Positions 26,488 to 36,415 of a DNA stretch of 64,000 bases are shown one piece after another. Positions within the stretch are counted from its first letter, which is position 1. Each line of letters begins with the position of its first letter. A program made the position numbers and the translations under genes. Origin of the DNA: an uncultured Dyadobacter sp. (GTDB lineage: Bacteria; Bacteroidota; Bacteroidia; Cytophagales; Spirosomataceae); NCBI RefSeq assembly GCF_946482605.1, contig NZ_CAMLSE010000025.1, forward strand, positions 54,067 through 118,066, written 5' to 3'. Under the pieces are notes generated by a model. That model ran no database searches. It had not been told where the DNA came from and saw only the letters and a program-made list of their open reading frames with translations.

Positions 26488-27033
26488 CTATTTAGCAGTT
26501 TTGTCTGATTTTTCTTGCTCATCGATCGGGTCCGCATGTCTATGGGTAATCTTCCAGACATTGTTCTCTTTGCGGAACAGGACCGTAACATGCAAATCAG
26601 CCTTGCGGCCATCTGAAAAGTGATAATGCTCTTTCTGAATCAGATAACCCTGGTCCGTGCCTTCCTGCCTCGCCAGATTTTCAAAGGTGTAAACCACATC
26701 TTTCGCGGGTACGGCACCTGCATTCAGGCTTGCTTCCACCGCTTTCCACCCTTTCGAATCGCTGTTATATGTTCCTCCGAAAGCAGTGACGTCGTCCTGG
26801 TGCGACCAGAGTGACTTAAAAAGTGCCGCATTACCCTTTGCCATTTCACGGTTGGCCTTTTGCAAATCGGCAATGGCAGCATCCAGTGAGGAAACTACCT
26901 TGCCGTTGTAGGGAAGTGGGTTGTCATAACCCGCTGTAATGACAGGTTGGGCTGTCTCCCTCGTTTTCGTTCTGTATTTGAATGACGATGCGAGGAGGAT
27001 CAGTAAAATAAAAACTGAGATATTTCTTTTCAT
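26488..27033 (-). CDS. Secreted NTF2-like (SnoaL-type) protein
   Basis: After an N-terminal hydrophobic signal (MKRNISVFILLILLASSF) comes a single NTF2-like cone fold of the DUF4440/SnoaL type: LDAAIADLQKANREMAKGNAALFKSLWSHQDDVTAFGG, WKAVEASLN, then LHVTVLFRKENNVWKITHRHADP. Such domains bind small ligands or act as isomerase-like folds; no reaction can be assigned. It lies alone on the minus strand. Confidence 0.82.
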   Translation of the reverse strand: MKRNISVFILLILLASSFKYRTKTRETAQPVITAGYDNPLPYNGKVVSSLDAAIADLQKANREMAKGNAALFKSLWSHQDDVTAFGGTYNSDSKGWKAVEASLNAGAVPAKDVVYTFENLARQEGTDQGYLIQKEHYHFSDGRKADLHVTVLFRKENNVWKITHRHADPIDEQEKSDKTAK

Positions 27034-27177
27034 GGCTAATAAACTATTAAGTTCTCACTTAAATCGATTGCAAATATCAGATGTATACGATTGAGAAAAT
27101 AGCGTATAAATACCTGTTTAAAACGCGGCATTCCACCTAATTACGCCATTTTGTTAAAAAAAGTATGTTTTGGGCAC

Positions 27178-27213
27178 AAAAAAAGGAGAATGAAATGATT
27201 TCATTCTCCTTTT
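27178..27213 (-). terminator. metH terminator
   Basis: A perfect 15-bp stem (27181-27195 with 27199-27213) with a 3-base loop lies just past the metH stop. On the minus strand it ends in a run of T (27184-27178). Confidence 0.92.
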
Positions 27214-27235
27214 GTACTTTTCTAACAAGACAGAA

Positions 27236-30200
27236 TCAATATCCTAAAACCGGCGATAGCCATTTTTCAATCTCTTCCACGTCCATATCCTTCCGTCTCG
27301 CATAGTCTTCAACCTGGTCTTTAAATATTTTACCCACAGGAAAATAGCGGCTATCTGGATGCGAGAAATACCACCCGCTTACACTACTGGCCGGATACAT
27401 GGCATAGCTCTCCGTGAGCGTAATTCCCAACTTTTCCGCACCGAGGAGGTCGAACAGCATTCTCTTTTCTGTATGATCGGGGCAAGCCGGATAACCTGGT
27501 GCCGGACGAATACCTGTATACTCTTCCTTGATCAGCTGATCGTTCGTGAAACTTTCCGAACGCGCATAACCCCAAAGCTCCTTACGAACTTTCTCGTGCA
27601 TCAGTTCGGCAAGCGCTTCCACCAAACGATCCGCCAATGCCTTTACCATAATGCTGTTGTAATCATCATGGTCTTTTTCGTACTGTTCAAGCAATGCTTC
27701 GATCCCTACACCCGCTGTCACCGCGAAGCCACCCACGTAATCCACATGACCGGATTCCAATGGAGCCACAAAGTCGGACAAGCAGTAATTGGGCAAATTA
27801 GCTGCTTTCTGGCTCTGCTGACGCAAGTGATGCAGTACGGCAGCCGTATCAGCCACGAGTTCACCGGCATTCAGGTTTTCGGCTCCCTGTTGGCTGATCT
27901 TGTATTCGATATGCTGATGAGATCCGTGGCGCTCACAGGGAACTTCACGCGTTTCCTCTTCAAAGTGATGCAAAACAATGTCGTCCTGGATAGAATTCGC
28001 CGGCCAGAAACCCACTACCGCGTTTGCTTTCAGTGTTTTGTCACGGATAATTTGTCCTAAAAGAACCGCCGCATCTTCAAACAGTCTCGTTGCTTCCCGC
28101 CCTACTACCTTGTCTTCGAATATCTTTGGATATTTCCCGTGTAGCTGCCAGGTTTGAAAGAACGGCGTCCAGTCGATAAACTTTGAAATTTCTGCGAGAT
28201 CATAGTCATCGTACACCCTCGTACCCAGGAACTGGGGTTTCACGGCCTGGAAATTAGCCCAATCTATTTTCGCTTTATTGGCTCTGGCATCCGTAATCTT
28301 TACGTGCGCCTTTTCGCCCCCCCTTTTGGAATGATCATCCCGCAGCTTCGCATATTCCGCTTTGATATCTGCCAGTACATCTGCCTGGCTTTGCTCACTC
28401 TGTATAAGCTTGCCAGCGACAGGCACCGAGCGCGAGGCATCGAGTACGTGAATAACTGCGCCCGAGTAATTAGGGTCAATTTTCACCGCAGTATGGATTC
28501 TGGACGTGGTAGCACCGCCGATCAGCAAAGGGATTTTGAACTTCCGTCGCTCCATCTCTTTCGCCACTCCCACCATCTCGTCCAGGGAGGGCGTGATCAG
28601 TCCCGACAAACCAATGATATCCACATTATGTTCTTCGGCCGCTGCCAGGATTTTGTCGGTAGGTACCATTACACCCAGATCGATGATCTCGTAATTGTTG
28701 CAACCCAACACCACACCCACGATGTTTTTTCCAATATCGTGCACATCTCCTTTAACGGTGGCCATGAGTATTTTACCTGCCGAACTGCCTCCGCCCTGCT
28801 TTTCGGCCTCGATGAAGGGTTGCAGGTAGGCGACCGCCTTTTTCATAACCCGGGCCGACTTGACGACTTGCGGGAGGAACATTTTCCCTTCACCAAATAA
28901 ATCTCCCACAATGCTCATACCGTCCATCAATGGTCCTTCGATCACTTCCAGCGGACGATTGAACAGGTGCCGGCATTCCTCTATATCTTCATCTATATAA
29001 TCTGAAATTCCTTTTACCAAAGAATGCGAAATCCGCTCTTTGATCGGCAGTTGCCGCCATGACAGATCGGGGCCGCTTTGAGACTTCCCTTTGTCCTTTA
29101 CGGTCTCGGCATAACTGACCAAACGTTCGGTAGCGTCGGGGCGTCGGTTCAGTAGCACGTCCTCCACCAGTTCCAACACATCTTTTGGGATCTCGTCATA
29201 GATACCGATCTGCCCTGCATTGACAATCCCCATATCCATTCCCGCTTTGATCGCATGGTAGAGAAATGCGGTGTGAATGGCCTCACGGACCGGTTCATTG
29301 CCCCGAAAGCTGAATGAGACATTGGATACCCCGCCGGAAACCTTGGCATGCGGCAAATTCTCTTTGATCCAGCGAACGCTGTTGATGAAATCTACGGCGT
29401 AATTGTTGTGCTCCTCCATTCCCGTCGCGACGGTCAGGATGTTAGGGTCAAAAATGATATCCTCCGGCGGAAAACCGACTTCGTCCACCAGGATACGATA
29501 GGCACGGCTGCAAATCTCGATTCTGCGTTCCAGGTTATCGGCCTGGCCTTGCTCGTCAAACGCCATCACCACCGTCGCTGCGCCATAGCGCAACACTGTT
29601 TTGGCCGACTCCTTAAATTTCTCTTCCCCTTCTTTGAGAGAAATCGAATTGACGATGGATTTGCCCTGCACACACTTCAATCCCGATTCGATAACCTCCC
29701 ATTTGGATGAGTCGATCATCAGCGGCACCTTCGAAATATCAGGCTCGGAAGCGATCAGGTTCACAAAAGTCTTCATTGCTGCCACACCGTCGATCATCCC
29801 TTCGTCCAGGTTGACATCTATGACCTGCGCGCCGCTTTCCACCTGTTCACGGGCAATGCTCAGCGCTTCGTCGTATTTTTCCTCGCGGATCAACCTTGCA
29901 AACTTCTTGGAACCCGTCACATTACAGCGCTCCCCGATGTTCACGAAATTGGTCAGCGAATTGATTTTCACAGGTTCAAGACCCGACAATTTCATGACTG
30001 TCTCTGACGAAGGCAATTGCCTCGGCTCGTACTTTCTGGCCGTTTCGGCAATGACGCGGATGTGGTCCGGTGTGGTACCGCAACATCCTCCGATGATGTT
30101 GACCAGATTATCCTTCAAAAATCCGTCGATGACCTCTCCCATCTGCTCGGGGGTTTCATCATATTCCCCCATTTCATTGGGCAAGCCTGCATTCGGGTGG

Positions 30201-31060
30201 GCGGAAGTGAAAAAAGGCGCCTCTTTGGCAAGGATCTGAACATATGGACGCATTAAGTCCGCACCCAAAGCACAATTCAACCCGACCGACAGCAAGGGCA
30301 AATGCGACACGGAAGTCAGGAAAGCTTCGGTCGTCTGACCTGAAAGCGTCCTTCCGGAAGCATCGGTGATCGTACCCGAAATCATGACGGGCAATGCTTG
30401 CCCCGGCTCGATTCTCCAAGCTGGCAAATGCGCTACTTTTCCGTTTTTCGCATCCGTAAAAAACTGATCGATTGCGAATAGCGCCGCTTTCGCATTCAGC
30501 GTATCAAAAATTGTTTCCACCAGCAGCAGGTCACAGCCTCCGTCGGTAAGCCCTTTGATTTGTTCGTAATATGCCTCTACCAGCTGATCAAAGCTGATCG
30601 CCCGGTAGCCGGGGTTGTTGACATCCGGCGAAAGGGACGCTGTACGGTTGGTAGGCCCGATCGAGCCTGCCACAAAGCGGGGTTTTTCCGGCTCGCGTTC
30701 GGTAAATGCATCGGCCACCTCCCGTGCAAGACGCGCCGATTCGAAATTAAGCTCATACACCAATTCCTCCATTCCATAATCGGCCATGGCAATGGTGGTT
30801 CCCGAAAACGTATTCGTTTCGGCTATATCTGCGCCGGCTTCAAAATAAGCGGCATGAATTTCCTTGATAATGTCCGGGCGGGTCAACGAAAGCAAATCGT
30901 TATTCCCTTTTACGTCGTGCGACCAGTCCTTGAACCGTTCTCCCCGGTAATCGTGATCCTCCAATTTGTATCGCTGGATCATCGTACCCATAGCGCCATC
31001 CAGCACCAGAATACGGTGTTTGAGAATTTCGCGGATATCTGCTTTTTGGGTTGCTGTCAT
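27236..31060 (-). CDS. metH: Cobalamin-dependent methionine synthase
   Basis: MetH moves a methyl group from 5-methyltetrahydrofolate to homocysteine through cobalamin. All four modules are present in 1274 residues. The homocysteine domain has [10 protein letters not shown] and zinc cysteines in VGLNCALGA and [11 protein letters not shown]. The pterin domain has [14 protein letters not shown] and [13 protein letters not shown]. The cobalamin domain has the His-on motif [11 protein letters not shown]. The C-terminal AdoMet reactivation domain has [15 protein letters not shown] and [14 protein letters not shown]. It is the complement of the riboswitch-controlled metE at 42-45 kb. A consensus promoter precedes it and a strong terminator follows. 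The Lrp-type gene is divergent. Confidence 0.97.
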   Translation of the reverse strand: MTATQKADIREILKHRILVLDGAMGTMIQRYKLEDHDYRGERFKDWSHDVKGNNDLLSLTRPDIIKEIHAAYFEAGADIAETNTFSGTTIAMADYGMEELVYELNFESARLAREVADAFTEREPEKPRFVAGSIGPTNRTASLSPDVNNPGYRAISFDQLVEAYYEQIKGLTDGGCDLLLVETIFDTLNAKAALFAIDQFFTDAKNGKVAHLPAWRIEPGQALPVMISGTITDASGRTLSGQTTEAFLTSVSHLPLLSVGLNCALGADLMRPYVQILAKEAPFFTSAHPNAGLPNEMGEYDETPEQMGEVIDGFLKDNLVNIIGGCCGTTPDHIRVIAETARKYEPRQLPSSETVMKLSGLEPVKINSLTNFVNIGERCNVTGSKKFARLIREEKYDEALSIAREQVESGAQVIDVNLDEGMIDGVAAMKTFVNLIASEPDISKVPLMIDSSKWEVIESGLKCVQGKSIVNSISLKEGEEKFKESAKTVLRYGAATVVMAFDEQGQADNLERRIEICSRAYRILVDEVGFPPEDIIFDPNILTVATGMEEHNNYAVDFINSVRWIKENLPHAKVSGGVSNVSFSFRGNEPVREAIHTAFLYHAIKAGMDMGIVNAGQIGIYDEIPKDVLELVEDVLLNRRPDATERLVSYAETVKDKGKSQSGPDLSWRQLPIKERISHSLVKGISDYIDEDIEECRHLFNRPLEVIEGPLMDGMSIVGDLFGEGKMFLPQVVKSARVMKKAVAYLQPFIEAEKQGGGSSAGKILMATVKGDVHDIGKNIVGVVLGCNNYEIIDLGVMVPTDKILAAAEEHNVDIIGLSGLITPSLDEMVGVAKEMERRKFKIPLLIGGATTSRIHTAVKIDPNYSGAVIHVLDASRSVPVAGKLIQSEQSQADVLADIKAEYAKLRDDHSKRGGEKAHVKITDARANKAKIDWANFQAVKPQFLGTRVYDDYDLAEISKFIDWTPFFQTWQLHGKYPKIFEDKVVGREATRLFEDAAVLLGQIIRDKTLKANAVVGFWPANSIQDDIVLHHFEEETREVPCERHGSHQHIEYKISQQGAENLNAGELVADTAAVLHHLRQQSQKAANLPNYCLSDFVAPLESGHVDYVGGFAVTAGVGIEALLEQYEKDHDDYNSIMVKALADRLVEALAELMHEKVRKELWGYARSESFTNDQLIKEEYTGIRPAPGYPACPDHTEKRMLFDLLGAEKLGITLTESYAMYPASSVSGWYFSHPDSRYFPVGKIFKDQVEDYARRKDMDVEEIEKWLSPVLGY

Positions 31061-31115
31061 ATGTGTTTCAATATCTGTTTAAAATTTCACCGGAAAGTGT
31101 ATGCTATGCAGTTTA

Positions 31116-31146
31116 CAAATTTAGCGCAATAGATGTTTTGTTCAAT
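31116..31146 (-). promoter_or_regulatory. metH promoter
   Basis: On the minus strand ATTG (31146-31143), a 19-base spacer and TAAATTTG (31123-31116) match the Bacteroidota consensus TTTG-N19-TAnnTTTG almost fully. RNA would start about 50 bases before the metH ATG. The divergent Lrp-type gene shares this intergenic region. Confidence 0.65.
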
Positions 31147-31246
31147 AAAATCAAAAAATTCAGATTAAAAGTCTGGCGCCTTTATTCTTCATAAATTATT
31201 TATCTATATTCGACCCCACCACAGAGTGAATAAAGATATTCTATCT

Positions 31247-31723
31247 ATGCATAATCTGGACGAGATCGACGCTAAAATCCTGCATTTGCTGCAACAGGAT
31301 GCTACGCTGAAAACACGTGAGTTATCCGAAAAGTTGAACCTTTCTTACACGCCCGTATATGAGCGCGTGCGAAGATTAGAGAAGGAAGGTATTATCAAGA
31401 AGTATGTCGCTTTGGTTGACCGCGAGAAAGTAGGCAAAAAGCTGATGGCCTTTTGCAATATCGCACTCAAAGAGCACTCGAAGGTAATGGGTGAAAAGTT
31501 CGTCAAGGCTGTTTCAGCCATGTCGGAGGTAATGGAATGCTTTAATATTTCAGGGGACTATGATTTTCTGCTGAAAGTGGTGGTTGATGACATGTCTCAG
31601 TACCAGCAATTCCTGATGCAGAAACTTGGGTCGCTGGAAAACATTGGCAGCACACACAGCCTTTTTGTAATGGGAGAAATCAAGAACTCCTCTGTGCTTG
31701 AAATGCTCCCCGCTAAAAAATAA
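31247..31723 (+). CDS. Lrp/AsnC-family transcriptional regulator
   Basis: The 158-residue protein has an N-terminal winged helix (LDEIDAKILHLLQQDATLKTRELSEKLNLSYTPVYERVRRLEKEGII) and a C-terminal RAM/AsnC ligand domain (MEVMECFNISGDYDFLLKVVV; LGSLENIGSTHSLFVMGEIK). Lrp-type proteins sense amino acids. The divergent position to metH suggests, but does not prove, that it controls methionine synthesis. ATG 31247 is preferred to a GTG at 31226 because it starts just before the conserved LDEID. A GC-rich imperfect hairpin follows at about 31724-31753. Confidence 0.93.
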   Translation: MHNLDEIDAKILHLLQQDATLKTRELSEKLNLSYTPVYERVRRLEKEGIIKKYVALVDREKVGKKLMAFCNIALKEHSKVMGEKFVKAVSAMSEVMECFNISGDYDFLLKVVVDDMSQYQQFLMQKLGSLENIGSTHSLFVMGEIKNSSVLEMLPAKK

Positions 31724-31778
31724 ATACGGCGCCGGAAAATCCAGCACCGTATTCCAACTCACCCCTAACAAAATATTT

Positions 31779-32387
31779 TCAGTGTCTCCGCGGGCGCTTC
31801 ATCGGCTTTTCCAGCTCTTTATTGAAGGTTCCATCCGCATTGAACAGCAGTAATTTAACCGTATCATTTACCGTAATTCCTACAAAGTACTCCCCAGCCT
31901 CATTGGAAGCTGCGATTTTGATCTCTGCACCTGCATAATTACTTGTCACATAGGCTGTAATAGCAGCGGGAAGTGCGCTCACCTCCACCTTGGTCAATTT
32001 CGCTTTATGCTGATGCTGCTTCAATTCCTCTTTAAATGTTCCGTCGGCATTAAACAAAAGTCCTTTCGCCGATCCGTCTGCGAGTGTCAGAGCCACCACA
32101 ATTTTACCAGACTGATCTTTGGCAGCGTACTTGATTTCCGAACCCGCATAAGTTGTGTTAATGTAATCCGTAACTGCTTTCGGCAAATCCGCCGTTGCAA
32201 CCTCGGTGAGCTTCCCTTTGCATTTACCAACTGTCACCGAGTCGGTCAAAACGCCGTACCTCGCTGCCGACTCCACTACGCCTTCAAAATCACTCGATTC
32301 CTGAGGATCCAACGTTCCATTACTCTTCTGGCAGGCAGCAAACCAGACCCCTGTCAACACAATCAGTAGAAGCGAAATCTTTTTCAT
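31779..32387 (-). CDS. Lipoprotein with two PepSY-like repeats
   Basis: The lipoprotein signal (MKKISLLLIVLTGVWFAACQ) is followed by two homologous repeats of about 65 residues: TEVATADLPKAVTDYINTTY...GLLFNADGTFKEEL and TKVEVSALPAAITAYVTSNY...LLLFNADGTFNKEL. These fit the PepSY-like / BLIP-type (DUF2874) domain common in Bacteroidota envelope proteins. The role is unknown; related domains bind peptides or proteases. ATG 32387 is chosen because the lipobox follows at the right distance; an upstream extension to 32543 is not protein-like. The gene is divergent from an ECF sigma gene. Confidence 0.85.
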   Translation of the reverse strand: MKKISLLLIVLTGVWFAACQKSNGTLDPQESSDFEGVVESAARYGVLTDSVTVGKCKGKLTEVATADLPKAVTDYINTTYAGSEIKYAAKDQSGKIVVALTLADGSAKGLLFNADGTFKEELKQHQHKAKLTKVEVSALPAAITAYVTSNYAGAEIKIAASNEAGEYFVGITVNDTVKLLLFNADGTFNKELEKPMKRPRRH

Positions 32388-32607
32388 GATATACCCACGG
32401 GTTTTTGTGAAAGTATCAAACTGTTTCCTGCCCTTACGCCCCCCGCAATGCGCGTGTTGCATGCCGGGACATTTTTTTGTGTTTTTTTTCAGCGTCTCCC
32501 ACATTTCCGAACCCGGAAAACTTTTCGTACTTTTTTGCAACATAAGCGCGTTCAGGGGCGTAATCCAATGTGAGAAATTCTATCCCTGACAACTTGATAC
32601 CCTGACT

Positions 32608-33222
32608 TTGCTTTTTAGAAGAAAAATATCTTTTAACGAAAACGACTTTGGGTCGGTCGTGACGGCATGCATTGCCGGAGATAGCCAGGCACAACGGCAT
32701 TTATACAAGCAATTTTTCGGGTATTCCAAAAGCATTTGCCTGCGTTATACCTCGTCGACGGAAGAAGCGGAGGAGGTTTTGAATGAAGGATTTTTGAAAG
32801 TATTTAACAACCTGGGAAAGTATGACGCCAATCATCCATTTAAGGCGTGGCTGAGGACGATCATGGTGAACACGGCGATCAGTTATTACCGCAAGCACAA
32901 GAAGCACAGCGAAGATGTTATCGCCCTGGAAGATGCCCCTTATCCCAAATTTGATGAAGATGTAATAAGTCAGATAACTGCTGAGGAAATACTGGGACTG
33001 ATCCAACAGATCAAGCCGGTTTATAAGAATGTATTTTTATTATACGTGGTGGATGGTTACAATCATCGTGAAATAGCAGACCTGCTGCAGATCAACGAGG
33101 CAACGGTGCGTTCGCATTACGTCCGGGCCCGTGCGCGCTTGCAGCATTTGATTAAACAATATTACCCACATCTCTTCCCAAGTGATTGGGCTGTTAAGTC
33201 ATTCAGAGGCAATGAAAACTAA
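32608..33222 (+). CDS. ECF-type RNA polymerase sigma factor
   Basis: Region 2 (FGSVVTACIAGDSQAQRHLYKQFFGYSKSICLRYTSSTEEAEEVLNEGFLKVFNNL) and region 4 (VFLLYVVDGYNHREIADLLQINEATVRSHYVRARARLQ) are both complete. There is no ATG near the front: an in-frame stop lies at 32587-32589, so the start is TTG 32608 or CTG 32602. The next gene, coding for a membrane protein with an anti-sigma-like front, overlaps the last 11 bases. That supports sigma/anti-sigma partnership. Confidence 0.92.
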   Translation: MLFRRKISFNENDFGSVVTACIAGDSQAQRHLYKQFFGYSKSICLRYTSSTEEAEEVLNEGFLKVFNNLGKYDANHPFKAWLRTIMVNTAISYYRKHKKHSEDVIALEDAPYPKFDEDVISQITAEEILGLIQQIKPVYKNVFLLYVVDGYNHREIADLLQINEATVRSHYVRARARLQHLIKQYYPHLFPSDWAVKSFRGNEN

Positions 33223-34708
33223 TAAATTTGAGAATACTATACGCCGAAAACTAGAGAGTGTTGAACCCGACTTTCAAGAGCAGGACTGGGCCCGTATGCA
33301 AAACTACATGCAGACACACAACCCGCCTTCGTTCCTGCAACAATACGGTTCCTGGATCGGGTACGCCGCTGCCGCGTCTGTAACCTCGGTGATGGCCTAT
33401 ATGTATGTGAATCAGCTTTCGCAGAACGATCACCTGATGCGGGATGTCAAAAATCTGCAAAGCCAGATCGAGGTGATCAGGAATCAGCCTGCGGTGACTG
33501 TCAAAACGGATACGGTCTACGTTTTGCAAAAGGCTCCGGACAGCGATCAATTTCAGGTACAACCTCTGGCGGAAGTACCATATCGTGGTAATGCGTCGCA
33601 ACAAACTGCCGGAATCACAGCTGATGATCAACCCGCATTAAATGCTCATAATAGCATACGGGAACAAAACATCGTAACAGATGTGAATCCTTCCGCCATT
33701 GCAACCGTGGAAAGACCCGCCGAGAATTTCCGGAGAACTTCAAAACCGGAAAACGGCTCACTGGCCTTCCAGCCCGTAAATGATCGTCAAGTAAATGACC
33801 TTCAAGGCGGCGCGACAGTTCAACAAATCAACACACAACAAAACCCGGTAACGCCCGACAACGCACCCGGAGCCGGCACGAAAACGTTCGGCGGCAATTT
33901 ACTGCTAACTGAGATCGACAATCCGGTTGAAATGAATATAGAACGCTCGTTGAACAGGCAAATGAACTATGAACTGGCCAACAGGCTTTCGAGCCGGCAA
34001 GTACAGAGAGCATTGCTCGCGACCAGCGTTCAACCAACCAAAGCAACTGCTGCCGGCAAAAAGGGCGAACAAGTTGCTCAGGCCGAAAACGTTGTTCCGA
34101 AACTGCCCTTAAAAGTGCCGTATCGTTTCGGGGCCGGATATCAGTTGGAAGGTAATGGCCAGGGTAAAACCGTGCTGGGAGAAGTGATCGTCAATAAAAA
34201 GTTCTCGATCGCCGCCGGTATCACCTGGCTGAAAGCGAAACCGGCTGAGTTCTTCAGCGAAAAGATTTTCAGGGAAAAAAATCGCCGGGATTTCAAAACC
34301 ACCCACCCAGGCGAAGTGCCGCTGATATTTGAGCTGTATAATATCAAGATCGATCAGACTGTGGTGCAAATGCCGCTAACCCTGGCATTCCGCAATACAC
34401 TTAAAAACGATTGGGCCTATTATGCGAGCATGGGCACCAATATCAAAATCTCGTCCAAAGAGACGATCTCCTATGATTGCAGAGGCCCAAAGAATGAGTT
34501 CTTCAACCAGAAATTTTCGAAAAAGGGAGATGTCTCCCCCATCACGTCGATGAACTTCGCATTGGGAATTGAAAAGACATGGTACCCGATCGTGGTACAG
34601 GCCGAAGGTTACTGGGTCAACTATTTTAAACCACTCACCCCGCTTAGCCACAGCGCAGGCCCCGGCCTGAAAGTGAAGCTCATGTACCAGATTGGCCGCC
34701 AAATGTAG
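33212..34708 (+). CDS. Probable anti-sigma / outer-membrane beta-barrel-like fusion protein
   Basis: The 498-residue protein starts with a short cytoplasmic part (FENTIRRKLESVEPDFQEQDWARM) typical of Bacteroidota sigma-linked proteins. One transmembrane helix follows (about residues 48-64, WIGYAAAASVTSVMAYMYV), then a short coiled coil (LMRDVKNLQSQIEVI) and about 200 low-complexity polar residues. The last 200 residues look like beta strands of an outer-membrane-barrel domain (YRFGAGYQLEGN, KKFSIAAGITWLKAK, WYPIVVQAEGYWVNYF). It overlaps the sigma gene by 11 bases. ATG 33212 is the first start after the overlap. The sigma-binding role is inferred. Confidence 0.75.
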   Translation: MKTNKFENTIRRKLESVEPDFQEQDWARMQNYMQTHNPPSFLQQYGSWIGYAAAASVTSVMAYMYVNQLSQNDHLMRDVKNLQSQIEVIRNQPAVTVKTDTVYVLQKAPDSDQFQVQPLAEVPYRGNASQQTAGITADDQPALNAHNSIREQNIVTDVNPSAIATVERPAENFRRTSKPENGSLAFQPVNDRQVNDLQGGATVQQINTQQNPVTPDNAPGAGTKTFGGNLLLTEIDNPVEMNIERSLNRQMNYELANRLSSRQVQRALLATSVQPTKATAAGKKGEQVAQAENVVPKLPLKVPYRFGAGYQLEGNGQGKTVLGEVIVNKKFSIAAGITWLKAKPAEFFSEKIFREKNRRDFKTTHPGEVPLIFELYNIKIDQTVVQMPLTLAFRNTLKNDWAYYASMGTNIKISSKETISYDCRGPKNEFFNQKFSKKGDVSPITSMNFALGIEKTWYPIVVQAEGYWVNYFKPLTPLSHSAGPGLKVKLMYQIGRQM

Positions 34709-34721
34709 GTCCTGCCTATGA

Positions 34722-34768
34722 ACTTTCGCGGACAAGCTATTGAAACTTGTCCGCGAAAGTCTATTTTT
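34722..34768 (+). terminator. Terminator of the sigma/membrane-protein operon
   Basis: A perfect 15-bp stem (34722-34736 with 34746-34760) with a 9-base loop is followed by ctattttt. It starts 14 bases after the stop of the membrane protein gene. It also shows that the next gene cannot start at TTG 34740, which lies inside the loop. Confidence 0.9.
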
Positions 34769-34799
34769 GGCCTTTATTTACCCCCTATTCAACGCGCAT

Positions 34800-35684
34800 T
34801 TGAAATTCGCAGCCATAGATATCGGATCCAATGGTGCCCGTATGCAAATATCCTCGGTGTTGCATGACGAAGGCATTTCCCGCTTCAAGAAAGTCGAATA
34901 TGTCCGTTTTCCGCTTCGATTAGGTCACGATGTATTTACACAGGGCCGCATTACCCCACAAAGTGAGGACCGCATGATGAAACTCATGCTGGCTTATCAA
35001 TTATTGATGGAGCTTCATGAAGTGGACGATTTTATGGCCTGCTCCACGTCCGCTATGCGCGAGGCAGCCAACGGACAGGAAGTTCGCGACCATATTGAGC
35101 GACGCACCGGCATTCATATCCAGATCATCGACGGACAAAAGGAGGCAGAGCTCGTAAACAATGTCGTTGTTCAATCCCTCGGCGAAGGCCAATACATTCA
35201 CATCGATGTGGGTGGTGGCAGCACGGAACTTAACCTTTACAAGGACAAGCAGAAGATTGTCGCGAAATCGTTCAAACTAGGCTCGGTGAGGCTCCTGGAA
35301 GGAAAGGAGTCCAAGAATGCCTGGCTTAAAATCAAGGAATGGATCAACCTGAATGTCGATTACAGCCAGCCTATCCAGGCAGTCGGCACCGGGGGAAATA
35401 TCAACAAGCTCTTCGATTTGTCCTCCAAGCTCACGGAAAGCTCTACCAGCCTGGAAGAGATACAGAGAATGCGGGATTACATCGATCAGTTTTCTCTCGC
35501 GGATCGGATCAATAAGTTGCAACTCAATCCCGACCGTGCGGATGTGATCGTACCTGCAGGTGATATTTATACGTCCGCCATGCGTTGGGCCGGCGCGGAA
35601 GTCATTCACGTGCCCGATGTGGGATTAAAAGACGGAATGCTGCAACTGCTTTACGATCGGGCATGCCGCAAAAAAAAGGCCTGA
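34800..35684 (+). CDS. Ppx/GppA-family phosphatase (exopolyphosphatase-like)
   Basis: The 294-residue protein has the actin-like fold shown by phosphate-1 FAAIDIGSNGARMQI, STSAMREAANG, the catalytic Glu in IDGQKEAELV, and phosphate-2 HIDVGGGSTELNLY, then AVGTGGNINKL. It removes phosphate from polyphosphate or from pppGpp. It lacks the C-terminal HD domain of long Ppx proteins, as is usual in Bacteroidota. TTG 34800 is the start that places LKFAAIDIGSN first; an earlier TTG at 34740 lies inside a terminator. Confidence 0.92.
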   Translation: MKFAAIDIGSNGARMQISSVLHDEGISRFKKVEYVRFPLRLGHDVFTQGRITPQSEDRMMKLMLAYQLLMELHEVDDFMACSTSAMREAANGQEVRDHIERRTGIHIQIIDGQKEAELVNNVVVQSLGEGQYIHIDVGGGSTELNLYKDKQKIVAKSFKLGSVRLLEGKESKNAWLKIKEWINLNVDYSQPIQAVGTGGNINKLFDLSSKLTESSTSLEEIQRMRDYIDQFSLADRINKLQLNPDRADVIVPAGDIYTSAMRWAGAEVIHVPDVGLKDGMLQLLYDRACRKKKA

Positions 35685-35697
35685 TTTCAGGCCTTTT
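35674..35697 (+). terminator. Terminator after the Ppx/GppA gene
   Basis: The inverted repeat aaaaggcctg / caggcctttt (35674-35683, 35688-35697) overlaps the stop codon. A runs precede and a short T run follows, so it may also serve the convergent sxtJ-type gene. Confidence 0.75.
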
Positions 35698-35721
35698 ACT
35701 TTCTCGAAAGAAGCGATATAA

Positions 35722-36090
35722 TTACCAGACCTGTTCCAGATCTTTTGCAGCATATTTATGATTGCGCTCTGTGAAAACAGAGTCGGTATTCTCTTTCTTC
35801 AAATTCAACGGGTTCTTTTTGGTCAGCTTTGCAATTACTGCAACAGGGAACAGCACGACGAAAAACACAAGCGATAATAAGATCCGCCCATTGATGGCCC
35901 CCAGGATCTCAGCGATCTTGTACCAACCCTTCACGATCAGATCGCCAAAGACCGGAATAGCCAGACTCCCCACGCCCACTACGGCAGCCGCGATCAGAAA
36001 ATAAGGATACTGAGATTTGAAAATAAAGTAAAGGACGACCAGCCCGGTAACAATTACCAATTGCGCTTTGACTTTTTCTGATTCACTCAT
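35722..36090 (-). CDS. SxtJ-family membrane protein
   Basis: The 122-residue protein has about three transmembrane segments (QLVIVTGLVVLYFIF; YFLIAAAVVGVGSLAIPVF; ILLSLVFFVVLFPVAVIAKL) and the end KNPLNLKKENTDSVFTERNHKYAAKDLEQVW, typical of the SxtJ family named after the saxitoxin cluster. SxtJ genes commonly stand beside a DUF5989 gene and a carbamoyltransferase, as here; no activity is known. A leader hairpin and a possible promoter element precede it (36113-36160), so it may be expressed partly on its own. Confidence 0.85.
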   Translation of the reverse strand: MSESEKVKAQLVIVTGLVVLYFIFKSQYPYFLIAAAVVGVGSLAIPVFGDLIVKGWYKIAEILGAINGRILLSLVFFVVLFPVAVIAKLTKKNPLNLKKENTDSVFTERNHKYAAKDLEQVW

Positions 36091-36112
36091 TTGAATAATA
36101 TAATAGTGATAC

Positions 36113-36160
36113 CGGTAGCATTACCTTGCGAGTAATGCTACCGAAGTAGTTTCAAATATA
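36113..36160 (-). promoter_or_regulatory. Possible promoter and leader hairpin of the sxtJ-type gene
   Basis: On the minus strand TATATTTG (36160-36153) fits the -7 element. Just downstream a perfect 12-bp hairpin (36113-36124 with 36132-36143, 7-base loop) would stand in the RNA leader 22 bases before the ATG. There is no T run, so it is more like a structured leader or stability element than a terminator. Confidence 0.4.
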
Positions 36161-36191
36161 AACGGGATTGATCTGCGTTGATCTGAGTTAA

Positions 36192-36341
36192 TCAGAACAA
36201 GGTATAGATGAAAGGTGCAACAGCTGAACCACCACCGATCACTATCAATACGCCAATAAGGAGTAGAACGATAATCACAGGAGCGAGCCACCATTTTTTG
36301 CGCTCCTTCATAAATGCAAATAAATCTGTCAAAAAATCCAT
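36192..36341 (-). CDS. DUF5989-family small membrane protein
   Basis: The 49-residue product MDFLTDLFAFMKERKKWW followed by one transmembrane helix and the ending GGGSAVAPFIYTLF matches the DUF5989 pattern (ERKKWW-helix-GSAVAPFIYTLF). It is conserved beside SxtJ-family and carbamoyltransferase genes in many bacteria; the function is unknown. It lies 74 bases after the third SGNH gene and about 100 bases before the sxtJ-type gene. Confidence 0.88.
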   Translation of the reverse strand: MDFLTDLFAFMKERKKWWLAPVIIVLLLIGVLIVIGGGSAVAPFIYTLF

Positions 36342-36415
36342 TTCGATATAGTCTTTAAAAAATCAAATGTAAAACTTAAATGCGTTTAATTAATTCTTAA
36401 GATATTAATTTTTAG

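Noticed and set aside
31779..32543. 254-residue version of the PepSY-like lipoprotein
   Set aside because: The first 52 residues lack protein-like composition and would bury the lipoprotein signal; ATG 32387 is right.
34740..34799. Earlier TTG start of the Ppx/GppA protein
   Set aside because: The TTG lies in the loop of a perfect 15-bp terminator hairpin, and the added residues are not family-like.
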